64,000 bases of DNA from Pseudomonas brassicacearum subsp. brassicacearum (GTDB taxonomy: Bacteria > Pseudomonadota > Gammaproteobacteria > Pseudomonadales > Pseudomonadaceae): assembly GCF_008801605.1 (NCBI RefSeq), contig NZ_VZPJ01000007.1, forward strand, positions 62,001 to 126,000. Reading direction: 5' to 3'. Of the stretch, positions 8,868-17,432 are shown piece by piece. Each line of letters opens with the position of its first letter. The first letter of the stretch is position 1. Both the position numbers and the translations under genes were made by a program. The notes under the pieces are model-generated. The model was not told where the DNA came from. It was given only the letters and a program-made list of their open reading frames with translations, and did not search any database.

Positions 8868-11578
8868 TGCGCTGCCTCCTGCAGACCGTCGACGGTTTTG
8901 CCGAAAATAGCTGGCGGGATGCCTGCCAGGCCAGCCGGCAGGGCCACCAGGCCGGCGCCCAGTTCTTCATTGATGCGCAGCGGCAGACGCAAGGTCTGGC
9001 CGGCCACGTTCAGGCTCAGCAGGGCACCGTCGTTGACGCCCAGGCGGTCGGCTTCGGACTTGGCCAGCGACACGTAGGCGGCCGGAATGCGTTCCTGCAC
9101 CGGTGCGGCCTTGGAAGAGTTCTCTTCGCTGCCGAACAGGTGATGGAACGGCACGACCTGCCAGGTGCCCGGTGCCGGATTGAAGGCGCGCGGCACGCTG
9201 GCGAACCAGCTCAGGTGATCGCCCTGGCTTTCGATCAGGCGGGTGCCCGGGTCGCCTGCACGCAGGTGACCACCGACTTCGTCCTGGAACTTGTTCCAGG
9301 CTTGCGGCGAGTTCCAGCCCGGCGACCAGGCGAATGGCACCTGGGAGCGCGGTTCGGTCGAGCCCGAGTAGCCTTCCATGGAGAACGAGAACGCGGTGTC
9401 GTTGTCCTGGGAGGTGCGCGGTTCGTGAACGCTGATGTCGGCGCGCATGGCGGTGCGACCGGAGTAGCGCAGCGGTTCGCGCGCCAGCTTCAGGCCTTTG
9501 ATGCGGAACGAGGCGGACGGTGCGGCGTCGACGATGGCGGCCAGTTGCGGGCTGCTCGAAGCGACGGCGGCGGTAACGTGGTCCAGTTGCGTCCAGTCGA
9601 TCGGCTGGTCCAGCAGGGTGGCGCGCAGGGCGTGCAGCCAGCGCCAGCCTTCGTGAACCAGGATGCTGGCGTCCAGGTATTGCGGGTCGAAGACCTGGAA
9701 GAAGCGCTGGGCGCGACCTTCCTGGCTGACCAGCGTACCGTCGCCTTCGGCGAAGCTCGCCGCCGGCAGCACCAGGTGGGCGCGGTCGGTGGTGGCGGTT
9801 TTCTGATGGTCAGCGACGATCAGCACTTTCGCGGCGTTCAGCGCGGCATCGACCTTGGCCTTGTCAGTGCGGGTGTACAGGTCGTTTTCCAGCACCACGA
9901 TGGCGTCGGCGCTGCCGTCGATCACCGCTTGCAGGGCGGCGTCCACCGATTCGCCACCGAGCATGGCCAGGCCAAGGCTGTTGGCTTCCGGCACGATCAG
10001 GCTGATGGAACCGTTCTTCTCGCGCAGCTTCAAGGCCTTGGCGATGTTGGCCGCGGCTTCGATCAGCGCCTTGGAACCCAACGAGGTGCCGGCGATGATC
10101 AGTGGGCGCTTGGCCGCCAGCAGGGCGTCGGCGATGCGTTGGGCCAGAGCGGCCGCTTCGCTGTCCAGGCCGTCGACGGCCGGGGCGCTGGCGTCCAGGG
10201 CGTGGGCCACGGCGAAACCGATGCGGGCCAGGTCGTCAGGGGCGGCGTGGACGCACTCTTCGGCCACGTCGTCGAGCTTGGTTTCAGCGAGGCTGGCGAT
10301 GAACAGTGGGTTCAGCGCGTGCTGGCCGATGTTCTTCACGGCAGCGTCGAGCCAAGGTTGGACGCGCATGGCGTCGGCCATGTCTTCGGCCTTGCCCTTG
10401 ACCGACTGGCGCAGGGCCAGGGCCATGCGGGCGGCGGTCTGGGTCAGGTCTTCACCGAGGACGAACACCGCGTCGTGGTCTTCGATGTCGCGCATGTTCG
10501 GCACGGGCAGCGGGCTGTCCTTGAGCACTTGCAGCACCAGGCGGATGCGTTCCAGCTCACCGGCTTCGATGCCACTGTAGAAGTGCTCGGCGCCGACCAG
10601 TTCACGCAGCGCGTAGTTGCTTTCCAGGCTGGCCCGTGGCGAACCGATGCCGACGATGTTGCGACCGCGCAGCAGCTCGGCGGCCTTGTCCAGCGCTTGG
10701 TCCAGGCTCAGCTTGGCGCCGTTTGCCAGCAGCGGCTGGCGTGGACGATCCTTGCGGTTGACGTAGCCATAGCCGAAACGACCACGGTCACACAGGAAGT
10801 ACTGGTTCACCGAACCGTTGAAGCGGTTTTCGATGCGACGCAGTTCACCGTAGCGCTCGCCCGGGGAGATGTTGCAACCGCTGGAGCAGCCATGGCAGAT
10901 GCTCGGCGAGAACTGCATGTCCCACTTGCGGTTGTAGCGCTCGGAGTGAGTCTTGTCGGTGAACACACCGGTCGGGCAGACCTCGGTGAGGTTGCCGGAG
11001 AATTCGCTTTCCAGGGTGCCGTCTTCAACGCGACCGAAGTACACGTTGTCGTGGGCGCCGAACACGCCCAGGTCGGTGCCGCCGGCGTAGTCCTTGTAGA
11101 AACGCACGCAGCGGTAGCAGGCGATGCAGCGGTTCATCTCGTGGGAGATGAACGGGCCGAGGTCCTGGTTCTGGTGGGTACGCTTGGTGAAGCGATAACG
11201 GCGCTCGTTGTGGCCGGTCATCACCGTCATGTCTTGCAGGTGGCAATGGCCGCCTTCCTCACAGACCGGGCAGTCGTGAGGGTGGTTGGTCATCAGCCAT
11301 TCGACGACGCTGGCGCGAAACACTTTCGCTTCTTCGTCGTCGATGGAGATCCAGCTGCCGTCGGTGGCAGGGGTCATGCAGGACATGACGATCCGACCAC
11401 GCTTGTCGTTTTCGTCGGTGTACTGCTTGACCGCGCACTGGCGACAAGCGCCAACGCTGCCAAGGGCGGGGTGCCAGCAGAAATAAGGAATGTCGAGGCC
11501 CAGCGACAGACATGCCTGTAACAGGTTGTCTGCGCCATCGACTTCGAGCTCTTTGCCGTCTACGTGGATAGTGGCCAT
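8864..11578 (-). CDS. nuoG: NADH-quinone oxidoreductase subunit G
   Basis: The protein is 904 residues, the large iron-sulphur subunit. Cysteines 34, 45, 48 and 67 hold the N-terminal 2Fe-2S cluster. H99, C103, C106 and C112 form the HxxxCxxCx5C ligand set, and CIACYRC (151-157) with a later ECVP-like cysteine (VCPTGVF) ligates a further 4Fe-4S cluster. CHGCSSGC plus a downstream FLCDRGRF gives the extra N7 cluster found only in some bacteria, including E. coli. The C-terminal two thirds is a molybdopterin oxidoreductase-like fold without its cofactor. A 137-base gap separates it from nuoF, the longest inside the operon. Confidence 0.97.
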   Translation of the reverse strand: MATIHVDGKELEVDGADNLLQACLSLGLDIPYFCWHPALGSVGACRQCAVKQYTDENDKRGRIVMSCMTPATDGSWISIDDEEAKVFRASVVEWLMTNHPHDCPVCEEGGHCHLQDMTVMTGHNERRYRFTKRTHQNQDLGPFISHEMNRCIACYRCVRFYKDYAGGTDLGVFGAHDNVYFGRVEDGTLESEFSGNLTEVCPTGVFTDKTHSERYNRKWDMQFSPSICHGCSSGCNISPGERYGELRRIENRFNGSVNQYFLCDRGRFGYGYVNRKDRPRQPLLANGAKLSLDQALDKAAELLRGRNIVGIGSPRASLESNYALRELVGAEHFYSGIEAGELERIRLVLQVLKDSPLPVPNMRDIEDHDAVFVLGEDLTQTAARMALALRQSVKGKAEDMADAMRVQPWLDAAVKNIGQHALNPLFIASLAETKLDDVAEECVHAAPDDLARIGFAVAHALDASAPAVDGLDSEAAALAQRIADALLAAKRPLIIAGTSLGSKALIEAAANIAKALKLREKNGSISLIVPEANSLGLAMLGGESVDAALQAVIDGSADAIVVLENDLYTRTDKAKVDAALNAAKVLIVADHQKTATTDRAHLVLPAASFAEGDGTLVSQEGRAQRFFQVFDPQYLDASILVHEGWRWLHALRATLLDQPIDWTQLDHVTAAVASSSPQLAAIVDAAPSASFRIKGLKLAREPLRYSGRTAMRADISVHEPRTSQDNDTAFSFSMEGYSGSTEPRSQVPFAWSPGWNSPQAWNKFQDEVGGHLRAGDPGTRLIESQGDHLSWFASVPRAFNPAPGTWQVVPFHHLFGSEENSSKAAPVQERIPAAYVSLAKSEADRLGVNDGALLSLNVAGQTLRLPLRINEELGAGLVALPAGLAGIPPAIFGKTVDGLQEAAQ

Positions 11579-11652
11579 GGTTCAAAGTTCTTCGTTGGCC
11601 CGGTGTCAGCGGGCGTGGCTAATGGAATCTTGTTATTCGCGTGAATCAACAC

Positions 11653-11702
11653 AGCCGTTTACGGCGTCATCACACGAGAAGACGAAGGGCACGGACCCTT
11701 CG
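11653..11702 (-). promoter_or_regulatory. Paired hairpins in the nuoF-nuoG gap
   Basis: Two inverted repeats lie in the 137-base nuoF-nuoG gap: GCCGT-TT-ACGGC at 11653-11664, and CGAAGGG with CCCTTCG (11683-11689 and 11696-11702). On the operon strand the second hairpin is preceded by a run of A and not followed by T, so it is not a terminator for nuo. RNA stabilisation or processing that adjusts the subunit ratio is possible; this is inference. Confidence 0.45.
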
Positions 11703-11715
11703 CCTTTTTAAGCGT

Positions 11716-13071
11716 TTACGCGCCGACTACGATCGGCTTTGCCAGAGGCGGGACGACGGCGCTGGTGGGCGCGATGCCGGCTTCGAACTCTGGACGGAAG
11801 TATTTGATCGCGCTGCCCAACGGCTCCACGGCACCCGGTGCGTGAGCACAGAAGGTCTTGCCTGGGCCGAGGAAACCCACCAGACCCAGCAGGGTCTCGA
11901 TGTCGCCGGCCTGGCCTTCGCCGTTTTCAAGGGCCCGCAGCAGCTTGACGCTCCACGGCAGGCCATCGCGGCAAGGGGTGCAGAAACCGCACGACTCACG
12001 GGAGAAGAACTCTTCCATGTTGCGCAGCAGCGACACCATGTTCACGCTGTCGTCCACCGCCATGGCCAGGCCGGTGCCCATGCGGGTGCCGACCTTGGCG
12101 ATGCCGCCGGCGTACATTTGGGCGTCCAGGTGTTCCGGCAACAGGAACCCGGTACCGGCGCCGCCAGGCTGCCAGCACTTGAGCTTGTAGCCGTCGCGCA
12201 TGCCGCCAGCGTAGTCTTCGAACAGCTCGCGGCCGGTGACGCCGAACGGCAGTTCCCACAGGCCAGGGTTCTTGACCTTGCCGGAGAAGCCCATGAGCTT
12301 GGTGCCCATGTCTTCGCTGCCGTCACGGGCCAGGGATTTGTACCAGTCCACGCCGTCGGCGATGATCGCCGGCACGTTGCACAGGGTCTCGACGTTGTTC
12401 ACGCAGGTCGGCTTGCCCCACACGCCTACAGCGGCAGGGAAGGGCGGCTTGGAACGTGGGTTGGCGCGACGGCCTTCCAGGGAGTTGATCAGTGCGGTTT
12501 CTTCACCGCAGATGTAGCGCCCGGCACCGGTGTGGACGAACAGCTCGAAATCAAAGCCCGAGCCCAGGATGTTCTTGCCCAAGAGGCCGGCGGCCTTGGC
12601 TTCTTCCACGGCACGGTTCAGGTGCTTGGCGGCGGTGGTGTATTCGCCACGCAGGAAGATATAGCCACGGTAGGTTTTCAGCGCGCGGGCGCTGATCAGC
12701 ATGCCTTCGATCAGCAGATGGGGCAGTTGCTCCATCAGCATGCGGTCTTTCCAGGTGTTGGGCTCCATTTCATCCGCGTTGCACAGCAGGTAGCGGATGT
12801 TGATGGATTCGTCCTTGGGCATCAGGCCCCACTTCACACCCGTGGGGAAGCCCGCGCCGCCACGGCCCTTGAGGCCGGAGTCTTTCACGGTCTGGACGAT
12901 GTCGTCCTGGGCCATGTCGCTGAACGCCTTGCGCGCAGCGGCGTAGCCATTCTTGGCCTGGTACTCGTCCAGCCATACGGCTTCGCCGTCGTCACGCAGG
13001 CGCCAGGTCAGGGGATGGGTTTCGGCCGAACGCTGGATGCGGTTGGCGGGCCCGAAGGAAGTCAGGGTCAT
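11716..13071 (-). CDS. nuoF: NADH-quinone oxidoreductase subunit F
   Basis: The protein is 451 residues, the NADH- and FMN-binding catalytic subunit. GRGGAGFPTGVKWG near residue 70 is the FMN/NADH glycine-rich motif, GAGRYICGEETAL is the conserved FMN-site segment, and ESCGFCTPCRDG with a later cysteine (TFCAHAPG) ligates the 4Fe-4S cluster N3. Electrons pass from here to NuoE and NuoG. Its ATG overlaps the nuoE stop by four bases. Confidence 0.97.
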   Translation of the reverse strand: MTLTSFGPANRIQRSAETHPLTWRLRDDGEAVWLDEYQAKNGYAAARKAFSDMAQDDIVQTVKDSGLKGRGGAGFPTGVKWGLMPKDESINIRYLLCNADEMEPNTWKDRMLMEQLPHLLIEGMLISARALKTYRGYIFLRGEYTTAAKHLNRAVEEAKAAGLLGKNILGSGFDFELFVHTGAGRYICGEETALINSLEGRRANPRSKPPFPAAVGVWGKPTCVNNVETLCNVPAIIADGVDWYKSLARDGSEDMGTKLMGFSGKVKNPGLWELPFGVTGRELFEDYAGGMRDGYKLKCWQPGGAGTGFLLPEHLDAQMYAGGIAKVGTRMGTGLAMAVDDSVNMVSLLRNMEEFFSRESCGFCTPCRDGLPWSVKLLRALENGEGQAGDIETLLGLVGFLGPGKTFCAHAPGAVEPLGSAIKYFRPEFEAGIAPTSAVVPPLAKPIVVGA

Positions 13072-13565
13072 ACGTAGCCCTCCAGCAGTTTGGCGACGCC
13101 GTCAGGCTGGACGTCACCGAAGGTGTCGTCGTCGATCATCAGCGCTGGCGCCTTGTCGCAGTTACCCAGGCAGCACACTGGCAGCAGGGTGAAACGACCG
13201 TCGGCGGTGGTCTGGCCCAGACCGATGCCCAGCTTGTTCTGGATCTCGCCGACCACCGATTCGTGGCCACCGATGTAGCAGACCATGCTGTCGCAGACAC
13301 GAATGATGTGACGGCCTACTGGCTGGCGGAAAATCTGGCTATAGAAGGTGGCCACGCCTTCGACGTCGCTGGCCGGGATGCCGAGGATCTCGCCGATGGC
13401 GTAGAGCGCGCCGTCAGGCACCCAGCCACGTTCCTTCTGGACGATCTTCAGGGCTTCGATCGACGCCGCGCGCGGGTCTTCGTAGTGATGCAGCTCGTGC
13501 TCGATGGCCGAGCGCTCGGTTTCGCTCAGGGCGAAACGGTCTGTCTGGATAAGCGTGCTGTTCAT
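13068..13565 (-). CDS. nuoE: NADH-quinone oxidoreductase subunit E
   Basis: The protein is 165 residues, a thioredoxin-like 2Fe-2S subunit that partners NuoF. The four ligands appear as CDSMVC and, about 35 residues later, CLGNC within LPVCCLGNCDKAP. Its start at 13565 is two bases after the nuoCD stop region, and it overlaps nuoF by four bases, so nuoE and nuoF are coupled. Length is typical. Confidence 0.97.
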   Translation of the reverse strand: MNSTLIQTDRFALSETERSAIEHELHHYEDPRAASIEALKIVQKERGWVPDGALYAIGEILGIPASDVEGVATFYSQIFRQPVGRHIIRVCDSMVCYIGGHESVVGEIQNKLGIGLGQTTADGRFTLLPVCCLGNCDKAPALMIDDDTFGDVQPDGVAKLLEGYV

Positions 13566-13567
13566 GC

Positions 13568-15352
13568 TTAGCGGTCCACGTCGGCCATAACGAAATCGAT
13601 ACTACCCAGGTACGCGATCAAGTCCGCGACCATGCTGCCTTTGATCACTGAAGGGATCTGCTGCAGGTGCGGGTAGCTTGGGGTGCGAATCCGGGTGCGG
13701 TAGCTCATGGTGCCGCCGTCGCTCGTCAGGTAATAACTGTTGATGCCCTTGGTCGCTTCGATCATCTGGAAGGACTCGTTGGCCGGCATGACCGGGCCCC
13801 ACGAAACCTGCAGGAAGTGCGTGATCAGGGTCTCGATGTGTTGCAGCGTGCGCTCTTTTGGCGGCGGCGTGGTCAGCGGGTGATCCGCCTTGTACGGGCC
13901 TTCCGGCATGTTGCGCATGCATTGGTCGATGATCTTGATGCTCTGGCGCATTTCCTCGACGCGAACCATGCAGCGGTCGTAGGCATCGCCATTGGCCGCC
14001 AGCGGTACTTCGAATTCGAAGTTTTCGTAGCCGGAGTAGGGGCGCGCCTTGCGCAGGTCGAAGTCGCAACCGGTGGAACGCAGGCCGGCACCGGTGACGC
14101 CCCATTCCAGGGCCTCTTTGGTGTTGTAGGCGGCGACCCCGATGGTACGACCCTTGAGGATGCTGTTCTGCAGGGCAGCCTTGGTGTATTCGTCCAGGCG
14201 CTTGGGCATCCACTCGACGAAGTCCTTGACCAGCTTTTCCCAGCCGCGTGGCAGGTCGTGGGCAACACCACCGATGCGGTACCAGGCCGGGTGCAGGCGG
14301 AAACCGGTGATGGCTTCGATCACCGTGTAGGCCTTCTGGCGGTCGGTGAAGGTGAAGAACACCGGGGTCATGGCCCCCACGTCCTGGATATAGGTCCCCA
14401 GGAACAGCAGGTGGCTGGTGATACGGAAGAACTCGGCCATCATGATGCGGATGACGTCGACCTTCTCCGGTACCTTGATCCCGGCCAGTTTCTCGACCGA
14501 CAGCACGTACGGCAGGTTGTTCATCACGCCGCCGAGGTAGTCGATGCGGTCGGTGTACGGGATGAAGCTGTGCCAGGACTGGCGCTCGGCCATTTTCTCG
14601 GCGCCACGGTGGTGGTAGCCGATGTCAGGCACGCAGTCGACGATCTCTTCGCCGTCCAGCTGCAGGATGATGCGGAACGCACCGTGGGCCGAAGGGTGGT
14701 TCGGGCCGAGGTTGAGGAACATGTAGTCCTCGTTGGCGCCCGAACGCTTCATGCCCCAGTCTTCAGGCTTGAAGCGCGCGGCTTCTTCCTCGAGCTGTTG
14801 CTTGGCCAGGGACAGGCTGAACGGGTCGAACTCGGTGGCACGGGCCGGGAAGTCCTTGCGCAGCGGGTGACCTTCCCAGGTCGGCGGCATCATGATGCGG
14901 GTCAGGTGCGGGTGGCCGGGGAAGTCGATCCCGAACATGTCCCACACTTCACGCTCGTACCAGTTGGCGTTCGGCCAGATGCCGGTCACGGTCGGCACGC
15001 TAAGGTCGCTCTCGGACAAGGCGACCTTGATCATTACGTCACTATTACGCTCGATCGACATCAGGTGATAGAACACGGTGAAATCGACGCCGTCGGGCAG
15101 CCCTTGACGCTTGGTGCGCAGGCGCTCGTCCACGCCGTGCAGGTCATAGAGCATGACGTACGGCTTGGGCAGGTTGCGCAGGAAGGTCAGGACTTCGACG
15201 AGTTTGGCGCGGGCAACCCAAAGCACCGGCATGCCGGTGCGGGTCGGCTGGGCGGTGAACGCCTCGGGGCCAAAACGGTTGTTCAGTTCGACGACCACAT
15301 CCTGGTCGTCTGCCTTGTAAGGCGGGATGTACAGAGCACTGCCTGTAGTCAT
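13568..15352 (-). CDS. nuoC: Fused NADH-quinone oxidoreductase subunits C and D
   Basis: The protein is 594 residues and joins NuoC (about 1-190, including ERNSDVMIKVALSE and DMFGIDFPGHPHLTRI) with NuoD (about 205-594, beginning near MFLNLGPNHPSAHGAFRII). NuoD contributes the quinone-binding pocket (histidine in GPNHPSAHG) and resembles the large subunit of nickel-iron hydrogenases without the nickel ligands. This fusion (also called nuoCD) is the known state in Pseudomonas and enterobacteria, so it is not a sequencing artefact. It lies 72 bases after nuoB. Confidence 0.97.
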   Translation of the reverse strand: MTTGSALYIPPYKADDQDVVVELNNRFGPEAFTAQPTRTGMPVLWVARAKLVEVLTFLRNLPKPYVMLYDLHGVDERLRTKRQGLPDGVDFTVFYHLMSIERNSDVMIKVALSESDLSVPTVTGIWPNANWYEREVWDMFGIDFPGHPHLTRIMMPPTWEGHPLRKDFPARATEFDPFSLSLAKQQLEEEAARFKPEDWGMKRSGANEDYMFLNLGPNHPSAHGAFRIILQLDGEEIVDCVPDIGYHHRGAEKMAERQSWHSFIPYTDRIDYLGGVMNNLPYVLSVEKLAGIKVPEKVDVIRIMMAEFFRITSHLLFLGTYIQDVGAMTPVFFTFTDRQKAYTVIEAITGFRLHPAWYRIGGVAHDLPRGWEKLVKDFVEWMPKRLDEYTKAALQNSILKGRTIGVAAYNTKEALEWGVTGAGLRSTGCDFDLRKARPYSGYENFEFEVPLAANGDAYDRCMVRVEEMRQSIKIIDQCMRNMPEGPYKADHPLTTPPPKERTLQHIETLITHFLQVSWGPVMPANESFQMIEATKGINSYYLTSDGGTMSYRTRIRTPSYPHLQQIPSVIKGSMVADLIAYLGSIDFVMADVDR

Positions 15353-15424
15353 GGTTATTTATCGCTTTCGGTCAACGTAAAGAATGAAGCCAGGTTCTCG
15401 TTTCTTATGCAGAGCAGAGCTGGA

Positions 15425-16099
15425 TCAGACTTCGTCGGGGCTGCGCAGGTTGGTGACTGCGATACGCTGTTCGCGGCGCTGTTCCTTTTGCGATGGCATG
15501 TCGGCGCGATAGACGCCTTGATCGCCAACGACCCAGGACAGTGGGCGACGCTCCTGGCCAATCGACTCCTGCAACAGCATCAGGCCTTGCAGGAAAGCTT
15601 CAGGGCGAGGCGGGCAGCCGGGCACGTAGACGTCCACGGGCAGGAACTTGTCCACCCCTTGAACGACGGAGTAGATGTCGTACATGCCACCGGAGTTGGC
15701 GCACGAACCCATGGAGATAACCCACTTAGGTTCGAGCATTTGCTCGTAGAGACGCTGGATGATCGGCGCCATCTTGATGAAGCAGGTACCGGCGATAACC
15801 ATGAAATCCGCCTGGCGTGGCGATGCCCGGATCACCTCGGCGCCAAAGCGCGCGATGTCGTGGGGCGCCGTGAAGGCGGTGGTCATTTCCACGTAGCAGC
15901 ACGAAAGGCCGAAGTTGTACGGCCACAGGGAGTTCTTGCGACCCCAGTTGACCGTGCTGTTCAGCACGTCTTCGAGCTTGCCCATGAAGATGTTTTTGTG
16001 GACTTGATCTTCTAACGGATCGGCAACGGTTTCCCGTTCGCCAATCGGATACTGCTCGTTAGGAGCATCGGGGTCGATCCTGGTGAGATTGTATTGCAT
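15425..16099 (-). CDS. nuoB: NADH-quinone oxidoreductase subunit B
   Basis: The protein is 224 residues and carries the last cluster, N2, which passes electrons to quinone. The ligands are visible as GLSCCYVEM (adjacent cysteines), GSCANSGGMYD and YVPGCPPRPEAF. The ATG at 16099 (MQYNLTRID) is preceded by GAGG eight bases upstream; a TTG two codons earlier is open but less likely. It follows nuoA by ten bases. Confidence 0.97.
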   Translation of the reverse strand: MQYNLTRIDPDAPNEQYPIGERETVADPLEDQVHKNIFMGKLEDVLNSTVNWGRKNSLWPYNFGLSCCYVEMTTAFTAPHDIARFGAEVIRASPRQADFMVIAGTCFIKMAPIIQRLYEQMLEPKWVISMGSCANSGGMYDIYSVVQGVDKFLPVDVYVPGCPPRPEAFLQGLMLLQESIGQERRPLSWVVGDQGVYRADMPSQKEQRREQRIAVTNLRSPDEV

Positions 16100-16109
16100 T
16101 GCCAAAGCC

Positions 16110-16523
16110 TCATTGTTTCAGCTTCGCTTGCCGCTTGCGCCGAGCTTCCGGAGCCCAATCAAGCGCCCCCACTCGGTAAAGGTAGACAAGACCTGCCAAC
16201 AGAATTGCTATGAAAACGAGAGCTTCGACGAATCCGGTCCAGCCGCTTTCGCGGACGGACACAGACCATGCAAAGAGAAAGAGGGCTTCGATATCGAAGA
16301 TCACGAAGAGCATCGCGACCAGATAGAATTTGGCTGAGAGCCGCAAGCGGGCGCCACCGGTAGGTAGCATGCCGGACTCGAACGGTTCATTTTTGCTGCG
16401 GCCCCAGGCTTTTGACCCAAGCAGGCTCGACACACCGAGCATGAAAGCACACAGGCCAACAACGCCCAGAAGGAAAATGGCAAAGCCCCAATTGTGGGCC
16501 ATGAGTCCTGTCGCTTCGGACAT
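16110..16523 (-). CDS. nuoA: NADH-quinone oxidoreductase subunit A
   Basis: The protein is 137 residues with three transmembrane helices, the ND3 homologue. The segment ESGMLPTGGARLRLSAKFY is the flexible loop next to the quinone cavity, and VIFDIEALFLFAW is the second helix with its conserved acidic pair. The start at 16523 (MSEATGLMAHNWG) has AAGGA eight bases upstream; the longer open frame upstream is AT-rich leader and is not coding. It is the first gene of the operon. Confidence 0.96.
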   Translation of the reverse strand: MSEATGLMAHNWGFAIFLLGVVGLCAFMLGVSSLLGSKAWGRSKNEPFESGMLPTGGARLRLSAKFYLVAMLFVIFDIEALFLFAWSVSVRESGWTGFVEALVFIAILLAGLVYLYRVGALDWAPEARRKRQAKLKQ

Positions 16524-16602
16524 GCTGGAAATCCTTAACAGAGAGCAAAGGTCTCTGAGCTTGAATGAAATAACGCAGTGACGATATGTCGCAGCAATCA
16601 AT

Positions 16603-16638
16603 CGCGGTGATTTTATGGCTAAACACCGGGCAAGTAAA
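16603..16638 (-). promoter_or_regulatory. Candidate sigma70 promoter of the nuo operon
   Basis: On the minus strand TTTACT (16633-16638) is separated by exactly 17 bases from TAAAAT (16610-16615); this matches four and five of six consensus positions. The predicted start near 16603 gives an 80-base leader before the nuoA ATG. The surrounding sequence is much more AT-rich than the genes. This is a match by eye, not a mapped start. Confidence 0.55.
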
Positions 16639-16771
16639 ATTCCTATAGCGAAATTATTTATTGGAATAAGGACATAGCGTGCCTCCAAGACCCTGCGGCC
16701 CAGGCCTGGTGGGCGTTGGCCGGTTATTCATCAATAATATTTTGTGCGGAATGCAACAATGATAATGACTT

Positions 16772-16790
16772 CCAAATGATAATTATTATT
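16772..16790. promoter_or_regulatory. Fur-box-like 19-mer
   Basis: The core TGATAATTATTAT matches 12 of 13 central positions of the classical Fur consensus GATAATGATAATCATTATC, and the full 19-mer matches 14 of 19. A second partial repeat (CAATGATAATGAC) lies just to the left. It is about 170 bases upstream of the predicted nuo transcription start, too far for simple overlap, so its target promoter is unclear. Confidence 0.45.
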
Positions 16791-16990
16791 ATTTGTGGCG
16801 GCCTTTCTACGGTGCACTTTGTGTTGTGCCTGAAAGACTGTCTTACATCGCCGCTACTGCAATTGTCAGCGCCGAACGTTTTACTCCTTTTCGGACTGCC
16901 CAATACTGCGTTCGATCAATTTTTCTACCCGTGCGCCGAAGTTTTGTGGAGGAGGGGGCGGTGAAGGTTGGATCTGTGTCGGGGACTGCT

Positions 16991-17082
16991 CCTGTGGGAG
17001 CCAAGCTTGCTCGCGATGCCGGCAACGCGGTCCCGAGGCAGACAGCGTAATCGTTCATCGCGGGCAAGCCTGACTCCCACAG
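16991..17082. repeat. REP pair in inverted orientation
   Basis: CTGTGGGAGCCAAGCTTGCT... at 16992 and the imperfect reverse complement ending ...CTGACTCCCACAG at 17082 form an inverted pair typical of Pseudomonas REP elements, with a decayed third half just after it (GCAGGCTTGCTCTTA). It lies in the gap between divergent nuoA and the chemoreceptor gene. Confidence 0.8.
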
Positions 17083-17432
17083 ATGCAGGCTTGCTCTTAC
17101 AGCGTAGGTTGCTTCAAAAAAAACGGGTGAAAAAACCAGGTTCGTCAGATCAATGTCGATCAGTTGAGCCAATGCAGAACCTGTGGCCATGGGGTTTGCA
17201 CGTTTAAGCGACACCGCTGTGGTGCTTTAGGCCCGGTCTCGTGCCAATTTTTGCTCGCCAGCCCCCGTCCAATCGATGCATCCTCGACTTTCCTTGAATG
17301 AATGATGTCAAATGGCTATCTTTGTGCTTCATTCATCTAATCATCTATATCAATACTTGATTAGGCTAACGTCCCTTCTTAGATAGCCGCGCCAGGTTTC
17401 ATCGTTCGCGGCTGATGACCACAAGGAATGCC

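Larger units (their letters stand above)
16639..17432. other. Long intergenic region between nuoA and a chemoreceptor gene
   Basis: No convincing gene is present; short open frames here run through repeats and have no coding character. The left part (16720-16800) is AT-rich and holds a Fur-like box. The middle (16991-17082) holds a REP pair. The stretch 17290-17430 is AT-rich and is the likely promoter region of the chemoreceptor gene, but no clean sigma70 or sigma28 match was found there. Confidence 0.6.

Noticed and set aside
11683..11702. Terminator inside the nuo operon
   Set aside because: On the operon strand the hairpin is preceded by A and not followed by T. A T tract follows only on the opposite strand.
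16790..16990. PrrF-type iron-regulated small RNA after the Fur-like box
   Set aside because: The conserved PrrF core as I remember it is not present and no clean terminator follows; only the box itself is reported.
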